From Halisarca cf. caerulea (lineage: Eukaryota > Porifera > Demospongiae > Chondrillida > Halisarcidae), in NCBI GenBank assembly GCA_963170055.1, contig CAUJGJ010000270.1:36001-100000 (forward strand): 64,000 nt of DNA, read 5' to 3'. Shown in pieces: positions 33,071-46,735 of the stretch. The translations under genes were made by a program, and so were the position numbers. The notes beneath the pieces were generated by a model, which had not been told where the DNA came from, searched no databases, and saw only the letters and a program-made list of their open reading frames with translations. Position 1 is the stretch's first letter; the number at the start of each line of letters is the position of its first letter.

Positions 33071-36000
33071 ATGCTAAAATTCAATTTAGCAACGTTAACA
33101 TTTTTAAGAGACATTGGAATAGTTGTTTAAGCTGAAATTTGCATTAAATGAAAGTTACTTAGTTCACTTTTTAAGAAATTTGCTACTTTGGCAATTTTAT
33201 TCTTATGCTAAAATTCAAATTAGCAACGTTAACATTTTTAAGAGACATTGGAATAGTTGTTTAAGCTGAAATTTGCATTAAATGAAAGTTACTTAGTTCA
33301 CTTTTTAAGAAATTTGCAACTTCGGCAATTTTATTCTTGTGCTAAAATTAAAATTAGCAACGTTAACATTTTTAAGAGACATTGGAATAGTTGTTTAAGC
33401 TGAAATTTGCATTAAATGAAAGTTACTTAGTTCACTTTTTAAGAAATTTGCAACTTTGGCAATTTTATTCTTATGCTAAAATTAAAATTAGCAACGTTAA
33501 CATTTTTAAGAGACATTGGAATAGTAGTTTAAGCTGAAATTTGCATTAAATGAAAGTTACTTAGTTCACTTTTTAAGAAATTTGCTACTTTGGCAATTTT
33601 ATTCTTATGCTAAAATTAAAATTAGCAACGTTAACATTTTTAAGAGACATTGGAATAGTTGTTTAAGCTGAAATTTGCATTAAATGAAAGTTACTTAGTT
33701 CACTTTTTAAGAAATTTGCAACTTTGGCAATTTTATTCTTGTGCTAAAATTAAAATTAGCAACGTTAACATTTTTAAGAGACATTGGAATAGTTGTTTAA
33801 GCTGAAATTTGCATTAAATGAAAGTTACTTAGTTCACTTTTTAAGAAATTTGCAACTTTGGCAATTTTATTCTTATGCTAAAATTAAAATTAGCAACGTT
33901 AACATTTTTAAGAGACATTGGAATAGTTGTTTAAGCTGAAATTTGCATTAAATGAAAGTTACTTAGTTCACTTTTTAAGAAATTTGCAACTTTGGCAATT
34001 TTATTCTTATGCTAAAATTAAAATTAGCAACGTTAACATTTTTAAGAGACATTGGAATAGTTGTTTAAGCTGAAATTTGCATTAAATGAAAGTTACTTAG
34101 TTCACTTTTTAAGAAATTTGCAACTTTGGCAATTTTATTCTTATGCTAAAATTAAAATTAGCAACGTTAACATTTTTAAGAGACATTGGAAAAGTTGTTT
34201 AAGCTGAAATTTGCATTAAATGAAAGTTACTTAGTTCACTTTTTAAGAAATTTGCAACTTTGGCAATTTTATTCTTGTGCTAAAATTAAAATTAGCAACG
34301 TTAACATTTTTAAGAGACATTGGAATAGTAGTTTAAGCTGAAATTTGCATTAAATGAAAGTTACTTAGTTCACTTTTTAAGAAATTTGCTACTTTGGCAA
34401 TTTTATTCTTATGCTAAAATTAAAATTAGCAACGTTAACATTTTTAAGAGACATTGGAATAGTTGTTTAAGCTGAAATTTGCATTAAATGAAAGTTACTT
34501 AGTTCACTTTTTAAGAAATTTGCAACTTTGGCAATTTTATTCTTATGCTAAAATTAAAATTAGCAACGTTAACATTTTTAAGAGACATTGGAATAGTTGT
34601 TTAAGCTGAAATTTGCATTAAATGAAAGTTACTTAGTTCACTTTTTAAGAAATTTGCAACTTTGGCAATTTTATTCTTGTGCTAAAATTCAAATTAGCAA
34701 CGTTAACATTTTTAAGAGACATTGGAATAGTTGTTTAAGCTGAAATTTGCATTAAATGAAAGTTACTTAGTTCACTTTTTAAGAAATTTGCAACTTTGGC
34801 AATTTTATTCTTGTGCTAAAATTAAAATTAGCAACGTTAACATTTTTAAGAGACATTGGAATAGTTGTTTAAGCTGAAATTTGCATTAAATGAAAGTTAC
34901 TTAGTTCACTTTTTAAGAAATTTGCAACTTTGGCAATTTTATTCTTATGCTAAAATTAAAATTAGCAACGTTAACATTTTTAAGAGACATTGGAATAGTT
35001 GTTTAAGCTGAAATTTGCATTAAATGAAAGTTACTTAGTTCACTTTTTAAGAAATTTGCAACTTTGGCAATTTTATTCTTGTGCTAAAATTAAAATTAGC
35101 AACGTTAACATTTTTAAGAGACATTGGAATAGTTGTTTAAGCTGAAATTTGCATTAAATGAAAGTTACTTAGTTCACTTTTTAAGAAATTTGCAACTTTG
35201 GCAATTTTATTCTTGTGCTAAAATTAAAATTAGCAACGTTAACATTTTTAAGAGACATTGGAATAGTTGTTTAAGCTGAAATTTGCATTAAATGAAAGTT
35301 ACTTAGTTCACTTTTTAAGAAATTTGCTACTTTGGCAATTTTATTCTTATGCTAAAATTCAAATTAGCAACGTTAACATTTTTAAGAGACATTGGAATAG
35401 TTGTTTAAGCTGAAATTTGCATTAAATGAAAGTTACTTAGTTCACTTTTTAAGAAATTTGCAACTATGGCAATTTTATTCTTATGCTAAAATTAAAATTA
35501 GCAACGTTAACATTTTTAAGAGACATTGGAATAGTTGTTTAAGCTGAAATTTGCATTAAATGAAAGTTACTTAGTTCACTTTTTAAGAAATTTGCAACTT
35601 TGGCAATTTTATTCTTATGCTAAAATTAAAATTAGCAACGTTAACATTTTTAAGAGACATTGGAATAGTTGTTTAAGCTGAAATTTGCATTAAATGAAAG
35701 TTACTTAGTTCACTTTTTAAGAAATTTGCTACTTTGGCAATTTTATTCTTATGCTAAAATTCAAATTAGCAACGTTAACATTTTTAAGAGACATTGGAAT
35801 AGTTGTTTAAGCTGAAATTTGCATTAAATGAAAGTTACTTAGTTCACTTTTTAAGAAATTTGCAACTTTGGCAATTTTATTCTTATGCTAAAATTCAAAT
35901 TAGCAACGTTAACATTTTTAAGAGACATTGGAATTGTTGTTTAAGCTGAAATTTGCATTAAATGAAAGTTACTTAGTTCACTTTTTAAGAAATTTGCTAC

Positions 36001-39000
36001 TTTGGCAATTTTATTCTTATGCTAAAATTAAAATTAGCAACGTTAACATTTTTAAGAGACATTGGAATAGTTGTTTAAGCTGAAATTTGCATTAAATGAA
36101 AGTTACTTAGTTCACTTTTTAAGAAATTTGCTACTTTGGCAATTTTATTCTTATGCTAAAATTAAAATTAGCAACGTTAACATTTTTAAAAGACATTGGA
36201 ATAGTTGTTTAAGCTGAAATTTGCATTAAATGAAAGTTGCTTAGTTCACTTTTTAAGAAATTTGCAAGTTTGGCAATTTTATTCTTATGCTAAAATTAAA
36301 ATTAGCAACGTTAACATTTTTAAGAGACATTGGAATAGTTGTTTAAGCTGAAATTTGCATTAAATGAAAGTTACTTAGTTCACTTTTTAAGAAATTTGCA
36401 ACTTTGGCAATTTTATTCTTATGCTAAAATTAAAATTAGCAACGTTAACATTTTTAAGAGACCTTGGAATAGTTGTTTAAGCTGAAATTTGCATTAAATG
36501 AAAGTTACTTAGTTCACTTTTTAAGAAATTTGCTACTTTGGCAATTTTATTCTTATGCTAAAATTAGCAACGTTAACATTTTTAAGAGACATTGGAATAG
36601 TTGTTTAAGCTGAAATTTGCATTAAATGAAAGTTACTTAGTTCACTTTTTAAGAAATTTGCAAGTTTGGCAATTTTATTCTTATGCTAAAATTAAAATTA
36701 GCAACGTTAACATTTTTAAGAGACATTGGAATAGTTGTTTAAGCTGAAATTTGCATTAAATGAAAGTTACTTAGTTCACTTTTTAAGAAATTTGCTACTT
36801 TGGCAATTTTATTCTTATGCTAAAATTAAAATTAGCAACGTTAACATTTTTAAAAGACATTGGAATAGTTGTTTAAGCTGAAATTTGCATTAAATGAAAG
36901 TTACTTAGTTCACTTTTTAAGAAATTTGCAAGTTTGGCAATTTTATTCTTATGCTAAAATTAAAATTAGCAACGTTAACATTTTTAAGAGACATTGGAAT
37001 AGTTGTTTAAGCTGAAATTTGCATTAAATGAAAGTTACTTAGTTCACTTTTTAAGAAATTTGCAACTTTGGCTATTTTATTCTTATGCTAAAATTAAAAT
37101 TAGCAACGTTAACATTTTTAAGAGACATTGGAATAGTTGTTTTAGCTGAAATTTGCATTAAATGAAAGTTACTTAGTTCACTTTTTAAGAAATTTGCTAC
37201 TTTTGCAATTTTATTCTTATGCTAAAATTAAAATTAGCAACGTTAACATTTTTAAGAGACATTGGAATAGTTGTTTAAGCTGAAATTTGCATTAAATGAA
37301 AGTTACTTAGTTCACTTTTTAAGAAATTTGCAAGTTTGGCAATTTTATTCTTATGCTAAAATTAAAATTAGCAACGTTAACATTTTTAAGAGACCTTGGA
37401 ATAGTTGTTTAAGCTGAAATTTGCATTAAATGAAAGTTACTTAGTTCACTTTTTAAGAAATTTGCAACTTTGGCAATTTTATTCTTATGCTAAAATTAAA
37501 ATTAGCAACGTTAACATTTTTAAGAGACATTGGAATAGTTGTTTAAGCTGAAATTTGCATTAAATGAAAGTTACTTAGTTCACTTTTTAAGAAATTTGCA
37601 ACTTTGGCAATTTTATTCTTATGCTAAAATTAAAATTAGCAACGTTAACATTTTTAAGAGACATTGGAATAGTTGTTTAAGCTGAAATTTGCATTAAATG
37701 AAAGTTACTTAGTTCACTTTTTAAGAAATTTGCTACTTTGGCAATTTTATTCTTATGCTAAAATTAAAATTAGCAACGTTAACATTTTTAAGAGACATTG
37801 GAATAGTTGTTTAAGCTGAAATTTGCATTAAATGAAAGTTACTTAGTTCACTTTATAAGAAATTTGCTACTTTGGATATTTTATTCTTATGCTAAAATTA
37901 AAATTAGCAACGTTAACATTTTTAAGAGACATTGGAATAGTTGTTTAAGCTGAAATTTGCATTAAATGAAAGTTACTTAGTTCACTTTTTAAGAAATTTG
38001 CAACTTTGGCAATTTTATTCTTATGCTAAAATTCAAATTAGCAACGTTAACATTTTTAAGAGACATTGGAATTGTTGTTTAAGCTGAAATTTGCATTAAA
38101 TGAAAGTTACTTAGTTCACTTTTTAAGAAATTTGCTACTTTGGCAATTTTATTCTTATGCTAAAATTAAAATTAGCAACGTTAACATTTTTAAGAGACAT
38201 TGGAATAGTTGTTTAAGCTGAAATTTGCATTAAATGAAAGTTACTTAGTTCACTTTTTAAGAAATTTGCTACTTTGGCAATTTTATTCTTATGCTAAAAT
38301 TAAAATTAGCAACGTGAACATTTTTAAGAGACATTGGAATAGTTGTTTAAGCTGAAATTTGCATTAAATGAAAGTTACTTAGTTCACTTTTAAGAAATTT
38401 GCTACTTTGGCAATTTTATTCTTATGCTAAAATTAAAATTAGCAACGTTAACATTTTTAAGAGACATTGGAATAGTTGTTTAAGCTGAAATTTGCATTAA
38501 ATGAAAGTTACTTAGTTCACTTTTTAAGAAATTTGCAACTTTGGCAATTTTATTCTTATGCTAAAATTAAAATTAGCAACGTTAACATTTATAAGAGACA
38601 TTGGAATAGTTGTTTAAGCTGAAATTTGCATTAAATGAAAGTTACTTAGTTCACTTTTTAAGAAATTTGCTACTTTGGCAATTTTATTCTAATGCTAAAA
38701 TTAAAATTAGCAACGTTAACATTTTTAAGAGACATTGGAATAGTTGTTTAAGCTGAAATTTGCATTAAATGAAAGTTACTTAGTTCACTTTTTAAGAAAT
38801 TTGCAACTTTGGCAATTTTATTCTTATGCTAAAATTAAAATTAGCAACGTTAACATTTTTAAGAGACATTGGAATTGTTGTTTAAGCTGAAATTTGCATT
38901 AAATGAAAGTTACTTAGTTCACTTTTTAAGAAATTTGCTACTTTGGCAATTTTATTCTTATGCTAAAATTAAAATTAGCAACGTTAACATTTTTAAGAGA

Positions 39001-42000
39001 CATTGGAATTGTTGTTTAAGCTGAAATTTGCATTAAATGAAAGTTACTTAGTTCACTTTTTAAGAAATTTGCAACTTTGGCAATTTTATTCTTATGCTAA
39101 AATTAAAATTAGCAACGTTAACATTTTTAAGAGACATTGGAATAGTTGTTTAAGCTGAAATTTGCATTAAATGAAAGTTACTTAGTTCACTTTTTAAGAA
39201 ATTTGCAACTTTGGCAATTTTATTCTTATGCTAAAATTAAAATTAGCAACGTTAACATTTTTAAGAGACATTGGAATAGTTGTTTAAGCTGAAATTTGCA
39301 TTAAATGAAAGTTACTTAGTTCACTTTTTAAGAAATTTGCTACTTTGGCAATTTTATTCTTATGCTAAAATTAAAATTAGCAACGTTAACATTTTTAAGA
39401 GACATTGGAATAGTTGTTTAAGCTGAAATTTGCATTAAATGAAAGTTACTTAGTTCACTTTTTAAGAAATTTGCTACTTTGGCAATTTTATTCTTATGCT
39501 AAAATTAAAATTAGCAACGTTAACATTTTTAAGAGACATTGGAATAGTTGTTTAAGCTGAAATTTTCATTAAATGAAAGTTACTTAGTTCACTTTTTAAG
39601 AAATTTGCAACTTTGGCAATTTTATTCTTATGCTAAAATTAAAATTAGCAACGTTAACATTTTTAAGAGACATTGGAATAGTTGTTTAAGCTGAAATTTG
39701 CATTAAATGAAAGTTACTTAGTTCACTTTTTAAGAAATTTGCTACTTTGGCAATTTTATTCTTATGCTAAAATTAAAATTATCAACGTTAACATTTTTAA
39801 GAGACATTGGAATAGTTGTTTAAGCTGAAATTTGCATTAAATGAAAGTTACTTAGTTCACTTTTTAAGAAATTTGCAACTTTGGCAATTTTATTCTTATG
39901 CTAAAATTAAAATTAGCAACGTTAACATTTTTAAGAGACATTGGAATAGTTGTTTAAGCTGAAATTTGCATTAAATGAAAGTTACTTAGTTCACTTTTTA
40001 AGAAATTTGCAACTTTGGCAATTTTATTCTTATGCTAAAATTAAAATTAGCAACGTTAACATTTTTAAGAGACATTGGAATAGTTGTTTAAGCTGAAATT
40101 TGCATTAAATGAAAGTTACTTAGTTCACTTTTTAAGAAATTTGCTACTTTGGCAATTTTATTCTTATGCTAAAATTAAAATTAGCAACGTGAACATTTTT
40201 AAGAGACATTGGAATAGTTGTTTAAGCTGAAATTTGCATTAAATGAAAGTTACTTAGTTCACTTTTAAGAAATTTGCTACTTTGGCAATTTTATTCTTAT
40301 GCTAAAATTAAAATTAGCAACGTTAACATTTTTAAGAGACATTGGAATAGTTGTTTAAGCTGAAATTTGCATTAAATGAAAGTTACTTAGTTCACTTTTT
40401 AAGAAATTTGCAACTTTGGCAATTTTATTCTTATGCTAAAATTAAAATTAGCAACGTTAACATTTTTAAGAGACATTGGAATAGTTGTTTAAGCTGAAAT
40501 TTGCATTAAATGAAAGTTACTTAGTTCACTTTTTAAGAAATTTGCTACTTTGGCAATTTTATTCTTATGCTAAAATTAAAATTAGCAACGTTAACATTTT
40601 TAAGAGACATTGGAATAGTTGTTTAAGCTGAAATTTGCATTAAATGAAAGTTACTTAGTTCACTTTTTAAGAAATTTGCAACTTTGGCAATTTTATTCTT
40701 ATGCTAAAATTAAAATTAGCAACGTTAACATTTTTAAGAGACATTGGAATAGTTGTTTAAGCTGAAATTTGCATTAAATGAAAGTTACTTAGTTCACTTT
40801 TTAAGAAATTTGCAACTTTGGCAATTTTATTCTTATGCTAAAATTAAAATTAGCAACGTTAACATTTTTAAGAGACATTGGAATAGTTGTTTAAGCTGAA
40901 ATTTGCATTAAATGAAAGTTACTTAGTTCACTTTTTAAGAAATTTGCAACTTTGGCAATTTTATTCTTATGCTAAAATTAAAATTAGCAACGTTAACATT
41001 TTTAAGAGACATTGGAATAGTTGTTTAAGCTGAAATTTGCATTAAATGAAAGTTACTTAGTTCACTTTTTAAGAAATTTGCAACTTTGGCAATTTTATTC
41101 TTATGCTAAAATTAAAATTAGCAACGTTAACATTTTTAAGAGACATTGGAATAGTTGTTTAAGCTGAAATTTGCATTAAATGAAAGTTACTTAGTTCACT
41201 TTTTAAGAAATTTGCTACTTTGGCAATTTTATTCTTATGCTAAAATTAAAATTAGTAACGTTAACATTTTTAAGAGACATTGGAATAGTTGTTTAAGCTG
41301 AAATTTGCATTAAATGAAAGTTACTTAGTTCACTTTTTAAGAAATTTGCTACTTTGGCAATTTTATTCTTCTGCTAAAATTAAAATTAGCAACGTTAACA
41401 TTTTTAAGAGACATTGGAATAGTTGTTTAAGCTGAAATTTGCATTAAATGAAAGTTATTTAGTTCACTTTTTAAGAAATTTGCTACTTTGGCAATTTTAT
41501 TCTTATGCTAAAATTAAAATTAGCAACGTTAACATTTTTGAGAGACATTGGAATAGTTGTTTAAGCTGAAATTTGCATTAAATGAAAGTTACTTAGTTCA
41601 CTTTTTAAGAAATTTGCAACTTTGGCAATTTTATTCTTGTGCTAAAATTAAAATTAGCAACGTTAACATTTTTAAGAGACATTGGAATAGTTGTTTAAGC
41701 TGAAATTTGCATTAAATGAAAGTTACTTAGTTCACTTTTTAAGAAATTTGCAACTTTGGCAATTTTATTCTTATGCTAAAATTAAAATTAGCAACGTTAA
41801 CATTTTTAAGAGACATTGGAATAGTTGTTTAAGCTGAAATTTGCATTAAATGAAAGTTACTTAGTTCACTTTTTAAGAAATTTGCAACTTTGGCAATTTT
41901 ATTCTTATGCTAAAATTCAATTTAGCAACGTTAACATTTTTAAGAGACATTGGAATAGTTGTTTAAGCTGAAATTTGCATTAAATGAAAGTTACTTAGTT

Positions 42001-42570
42001 CACTTTTTAAGAAATTTGCTACTTTGGCAATTTTATTCTTATGCTAAAATTAAAATTAGCAACGTTAACATTTTTAAGAGACATTGGAATAGTTGTTTAA
42101 GCTGAAATTTGCATTAAATGAAAGTTACTTAGTTCACTTTTTAAGAAATTTGCAAGTTTGGCAATTTTATTCTTATGCTAAAATTCAAATTAGCAACGTT
42201 AACATTTTTAAGAGACATTGGAATAGTTGTTTAAGCTGAAATTTGCATTAAATGAAAGTTACTTAGTTCACTTTTTAAGAAATTTGCAACTTTGGCAATT
42301 TTATTCTTATGCTAAAATTAAAATTAGCAACGTTAACATTTTTAAGAGACATTGGAATAGTTGTTTAAGCTGAAATTTGCATTAAATGAAAGTTACTTAG
42401 TTCACTTTTTAAGAAATTTGCTACTTTGGCAATTTTATTCTTATGCTAAAATTCAAATTAGCAACGTTAACATTTTTAAGAGACATTGGAATAGTTGTTT
42501 AAGCTGAAATTTGCATTAAATGAAAGTTACTTAGTTCACTTTTTAAGAAATTTGCAACTTTGGCAATTTT

Positions 42571-45500
42571 ATTCTCATGCTAAAATTAAAATTAGCAACG
42601 TTAACATTTTTAAGAGACATTGGAATAGTTGTTTAAGCTGAAATTTGCATTAAATGAAAGTTACTTAGTTCACTTTTTAAGAAATTTGAAACTTTGGCAA
42701 TTTTATTCTTATGCTAAAATTAAAATTAGCAACGTTAACATTATTAAGAGAAATTGGAATAGTTGTTTAAGCTGAAATTTGCATTAAATGAAAGTTACTT
42801 AGTTCACTTTTTAAGAAATTTGCAACTTTGGCAATTTTATTCTTATGCTAAAATTAAAATTAGCAACGTTAACATTTTTAAGAGACATTGGAATAGTTGT
42901 TTAAGCTGAAATTTGCATTAAATGAAAGTTACTTAGTTCACTTTTTAAGAAATTTGAAACTTTGGCAATTTTATTCTTATGCTAAAATTAAAATTAGCAA
43001 CGTTAACATTTTTAAGAGACATTGGAATAGTTGTTTAAGCTGAAATTTGCATTAAATGAAAGTTACTTAGTTCACTTTTTAAGAAATTTGAAACTTTGGC
43101 AATTTTATTCTTATGCTAAAATTAAAATTAGCAACGTTAACATTATTAAGAGAAATTGGAATAGTTGTTTAAGCTGAAATTTGCATTAAATGAAAGTTAC
43201 TTAGTTCACTTTTTAAGAAATTTGCAACTTTGGCAATTTTATTCTTATGCTAAAATTAAAATTAGCAACGTTAACATTTTTAAGAGACATTGGAATAGTT
43301 GTTTAAGCTGAAATTTGCATTAAATGAAAGTTACTTAGTTCACTTTTTAAGAAATTTGAAACTTTGGCAATTTTATTCTTATGCTAAAATTAAAATTAGC
43401 AACGTTAACATTTTTAAGAGACATTGGAATAGTTGTTTAAGCTGAAATTTGCATTAAATGAAAGTTACTTAGTTCACTTTTTAAGAAATTTGCAACTTTG
43501 GCAATTTTATTCTTGTGCTAAAATTAAAATTAGCAACGTTAACATTTTTAAGAGACATTGGAATAGTTGTTTAAGCTGAAATTTGCATTAAATGAAAGTT
43601 ACTTAGTTCACTTTTTAAGAAATTTGCAACTTTGGCAATTTTATTCTTATGCTAAAATTAAAATTAGCAACGTTAACATTTTTAAGAGACATTGGAATAG
43701 TTGTTTAAGCTGAAATTTGCATTAAATGAAAGTTACTTAGTTCACTTTTTAAGAAATTTGCAACTTTGGCAATTTTATTCTTGTGCTAAAATTAAAATTA
43801 GCAACGTTAACATTTTTAAGAGACATTGGAATAGTTGTTTAAGCTGAAATTTGCATTAAATGAAAGTTACTTAGTTCACTTTTTAAGAAATTTGCAACTT
43901 TGGCAATTTTATTCTTATGCTAAAATTAAAATTAGCAACGTTAACATTTTTAAGAGACATTGGAATAGTTGTTTAAGCTGAAATTTGCATTAAATGAAAG
44001 TTACTTAGTTCACTTTTTAAGAAATTTGCAACTTTGGCAATTTTATTCTTGTGCTAATATTAAAATTAGCAACGTTAACATTTTTAAGAGACATTGGAAT
44101 AGTTGTTTAAGCTGAAATTTGCATTAAATGAAAGTTACTTAGTTCACTTTTTAAGAAATTTGCTACTTTGGCAATTTTATTCTTATGCTAAAATTAAAAT
44201 TAGCAACGTTAACATTTTTAAGAGACATTGGAATAGTTGTTTAAGCTGAAATTTGCATTAAATGAAAGTTACTTAGTTCACTTTTTAAGAAATTTGCTAC
44301 TTTGGCAATTTTATTCTTATGCTAAAATTCAAATTAGCAACGTTAACATTTTTAAGAGACATTGGAATAGTTGTTTAAGCTGAAATTTGCATTAAATGAA
44401 AGTTACTTAGTTCACTTTTTAAGAAATTTGCAACTTTGGCAATTTTATTCTCATGCTAAAATTAAAATTAGCAACGTTAACATTTTTAAGAGACATTGGA
44501 ATAGTTGTTTAAGCTGAAATTTGCATTAAATGAAAGTTACTTAGTTCACTTTTTAAGAAATTTGCTACTTTGGCAATTTTATTCTTATGCTAAAATTCAA
44601 ATTAGCAACGTTAACATTTTTAAGAGACATTGGAATAGTTGTTTAAGCTGAAATTTGCATTAAATGAAAGTTACTTAGTTCACTTTTTAAGAAATTTGCT
44701 ACTTTGGCAATTTTATTCTTATGCTAAAATTCAATTTAGCAACGTTAACATTTTTAAGAGACATTGGAATAGTTGTTTAAGCTGAAATTTGCATTAAATG
44801 AAAGTTACTTAGTTCACTTTTTAAGAAATTTGAAACTTTGGCAATTTTATTCTTATGCTAAAATTAAAATTAGCAACGTTAACATTATTAAGAGAAATTG
44901 GAATAGTTGTTTAAGCTGAAATTTGCATTAAATGAAAGTTACTTAGTTCACTTTTTAAGAAATTTGCAACTTTGGCAATTTTATTCTTATGCTAAAATTA
45001 AAATTAGCAACGTTAACATTTTTAAGAGACATTGGAATAGTTGTTTAAGCTGAAATTTGCATTAAATGAAAGTTACTTAGTTCACTTTTTAAGAAATTTG
45101 AAACTTTGGCAATTTTATTCTTATGCTAAAATTAAAATTAGCAACGTTAACATTTTTAAGAGACATTGGAATAGTTGTTTAAGCTGAAATTTGCATTAAA
45201 TGAAAGTTACTTAGTTCACTTTTTAAGAAATTTGCAACTTTGGCAATTTTATTCTTGTGCTAAAATTAAAATTAGCAACGTTAACATTTTTAAGAGACAT
45301 TGGAATAGTTGTTTAAGCTGAAATTTGCATTAAATGAAAGTTACTTAGTTCACTTTTTAAGAAATTTGCAACTTTGGCAATTTTATTCTTATGCTAAAAT
45401 TAAAATTAGCAACGTTAACATTTTTAAGAGACATTGGAATAGTTGTTTAAGCTGAAATTTGCATTAAATGAAAGTTACTTAGTTCACTTTTTAAGAAATT

Positions 45501-46735
45501 TGCAACTTTGGCAATTTTATTCTTGTGCTAAAATTAAAATTAGCAACGTTAACATTTTTAAGAGACATTGGAATAGTTGTTTAAGCTGAAATTTGCATTA
45601 AATGAAAGTTACTTAGTTCACTTTTTAAGAAATTTGCAACTTTGGCAATTTTATTCTTATGCTAAAATTAAAATTAGCAACGTTAACATTTTTAAGAGAC
45701 ATTGGAATAGTTGTTTAAGCTGAAATTTGCATTAAATGAAAGTTACTTAGTTCACTTTTTAAGAAATTTGCAACTTTGGCAATTTTATTCTTGTGCTAAT
45801 ATTAAAATTAGCAACGTTAACATTTTTAAGAGACATTGGAATAGTTGTTTAAGCTGAAATTTGCATTAAATGAAAGTTACTTAGTTCACTTTTTAAGAAA
45901 TTTGCTACTTTGGCAATTTTATTCTTATGCTAAAATTAAAATTAGCAACGTTAATATTTTTAAGAGACATTGGAATAGTTGTTTAAGCTGAAATTTGCAT
46001 TAAATGAAAGTTACTTAGTTCACTTTTTAAGAAATTTGCTACTTTGGCAATTTTATTCTTATGCTAAAATTCAAATTAGCAACGTTAACATTTTTAAGAG
46101 ACATTGGAATAGTTGTTTAAGCTGAAATTTGCATTAAATGAAAGTTACTTAGTTCACTTTTTAAGAAATTTGCAACTTTGGCAATTTTATTCTCATGCTA
46201 AAATTAAAATTAGGAACGTTAACATTTTTAAGAGACATTGGAATAGTTGTTTAAGCTGAAATTTGCATTAAATGAAAGTTACTTAGTTCACTTTTTAAGA
46301 AATTTGCTACTTTGGCAATTTTATTCTTATGCTAAAATTCAAATTAGCAACGTTAACATTTTTAAGAGACATTGGAATAGTTGTTTAAGCTGAAATTTGC
46401 ATTAAATGAAAGTTACTTAGTTCACTTTTTAAGAAATTTGCTACTTTGGCAATTTTATTCTTATGCTAAAATTCAATTTAGCAACGTTAACATTTTTAAG
46501 AGACATTGGAATAGTTGTTTAAGCTGAAATTTGCATTAAATGAAAGTTACTTAGTTCACTTTTTAAGAAATTTGCTACTTTGGCAATTTTATTCTTATGC
46601 TAAAATTCAAATTAGCAACGTTAACATTTTTAAGAGACATTGGAATAGTTGTTTAAGCTGAAATTTGCATTAAATGAAAGTTACTTAGTTCACTTTTTAA
46701 GAAATTTGCAACTTTGGCAATTTTATTCTCATGCT
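42571..46735 (+). repeat. 1742-bp (13-mer) higher-order block
   Basis: Rare variants recur exactly 1742 bp apart, 13 x 134: GTGCTAATAT at 44051 and 45793, CATTATTAAG at 43141 and 44883, ATTCTCATGC at 44447 and 46189. The CATTATTAAG monomer also recurs 402 bp apart (42739 and 43141), showing a nested 3-monomer duplication. Confidence 0.9.
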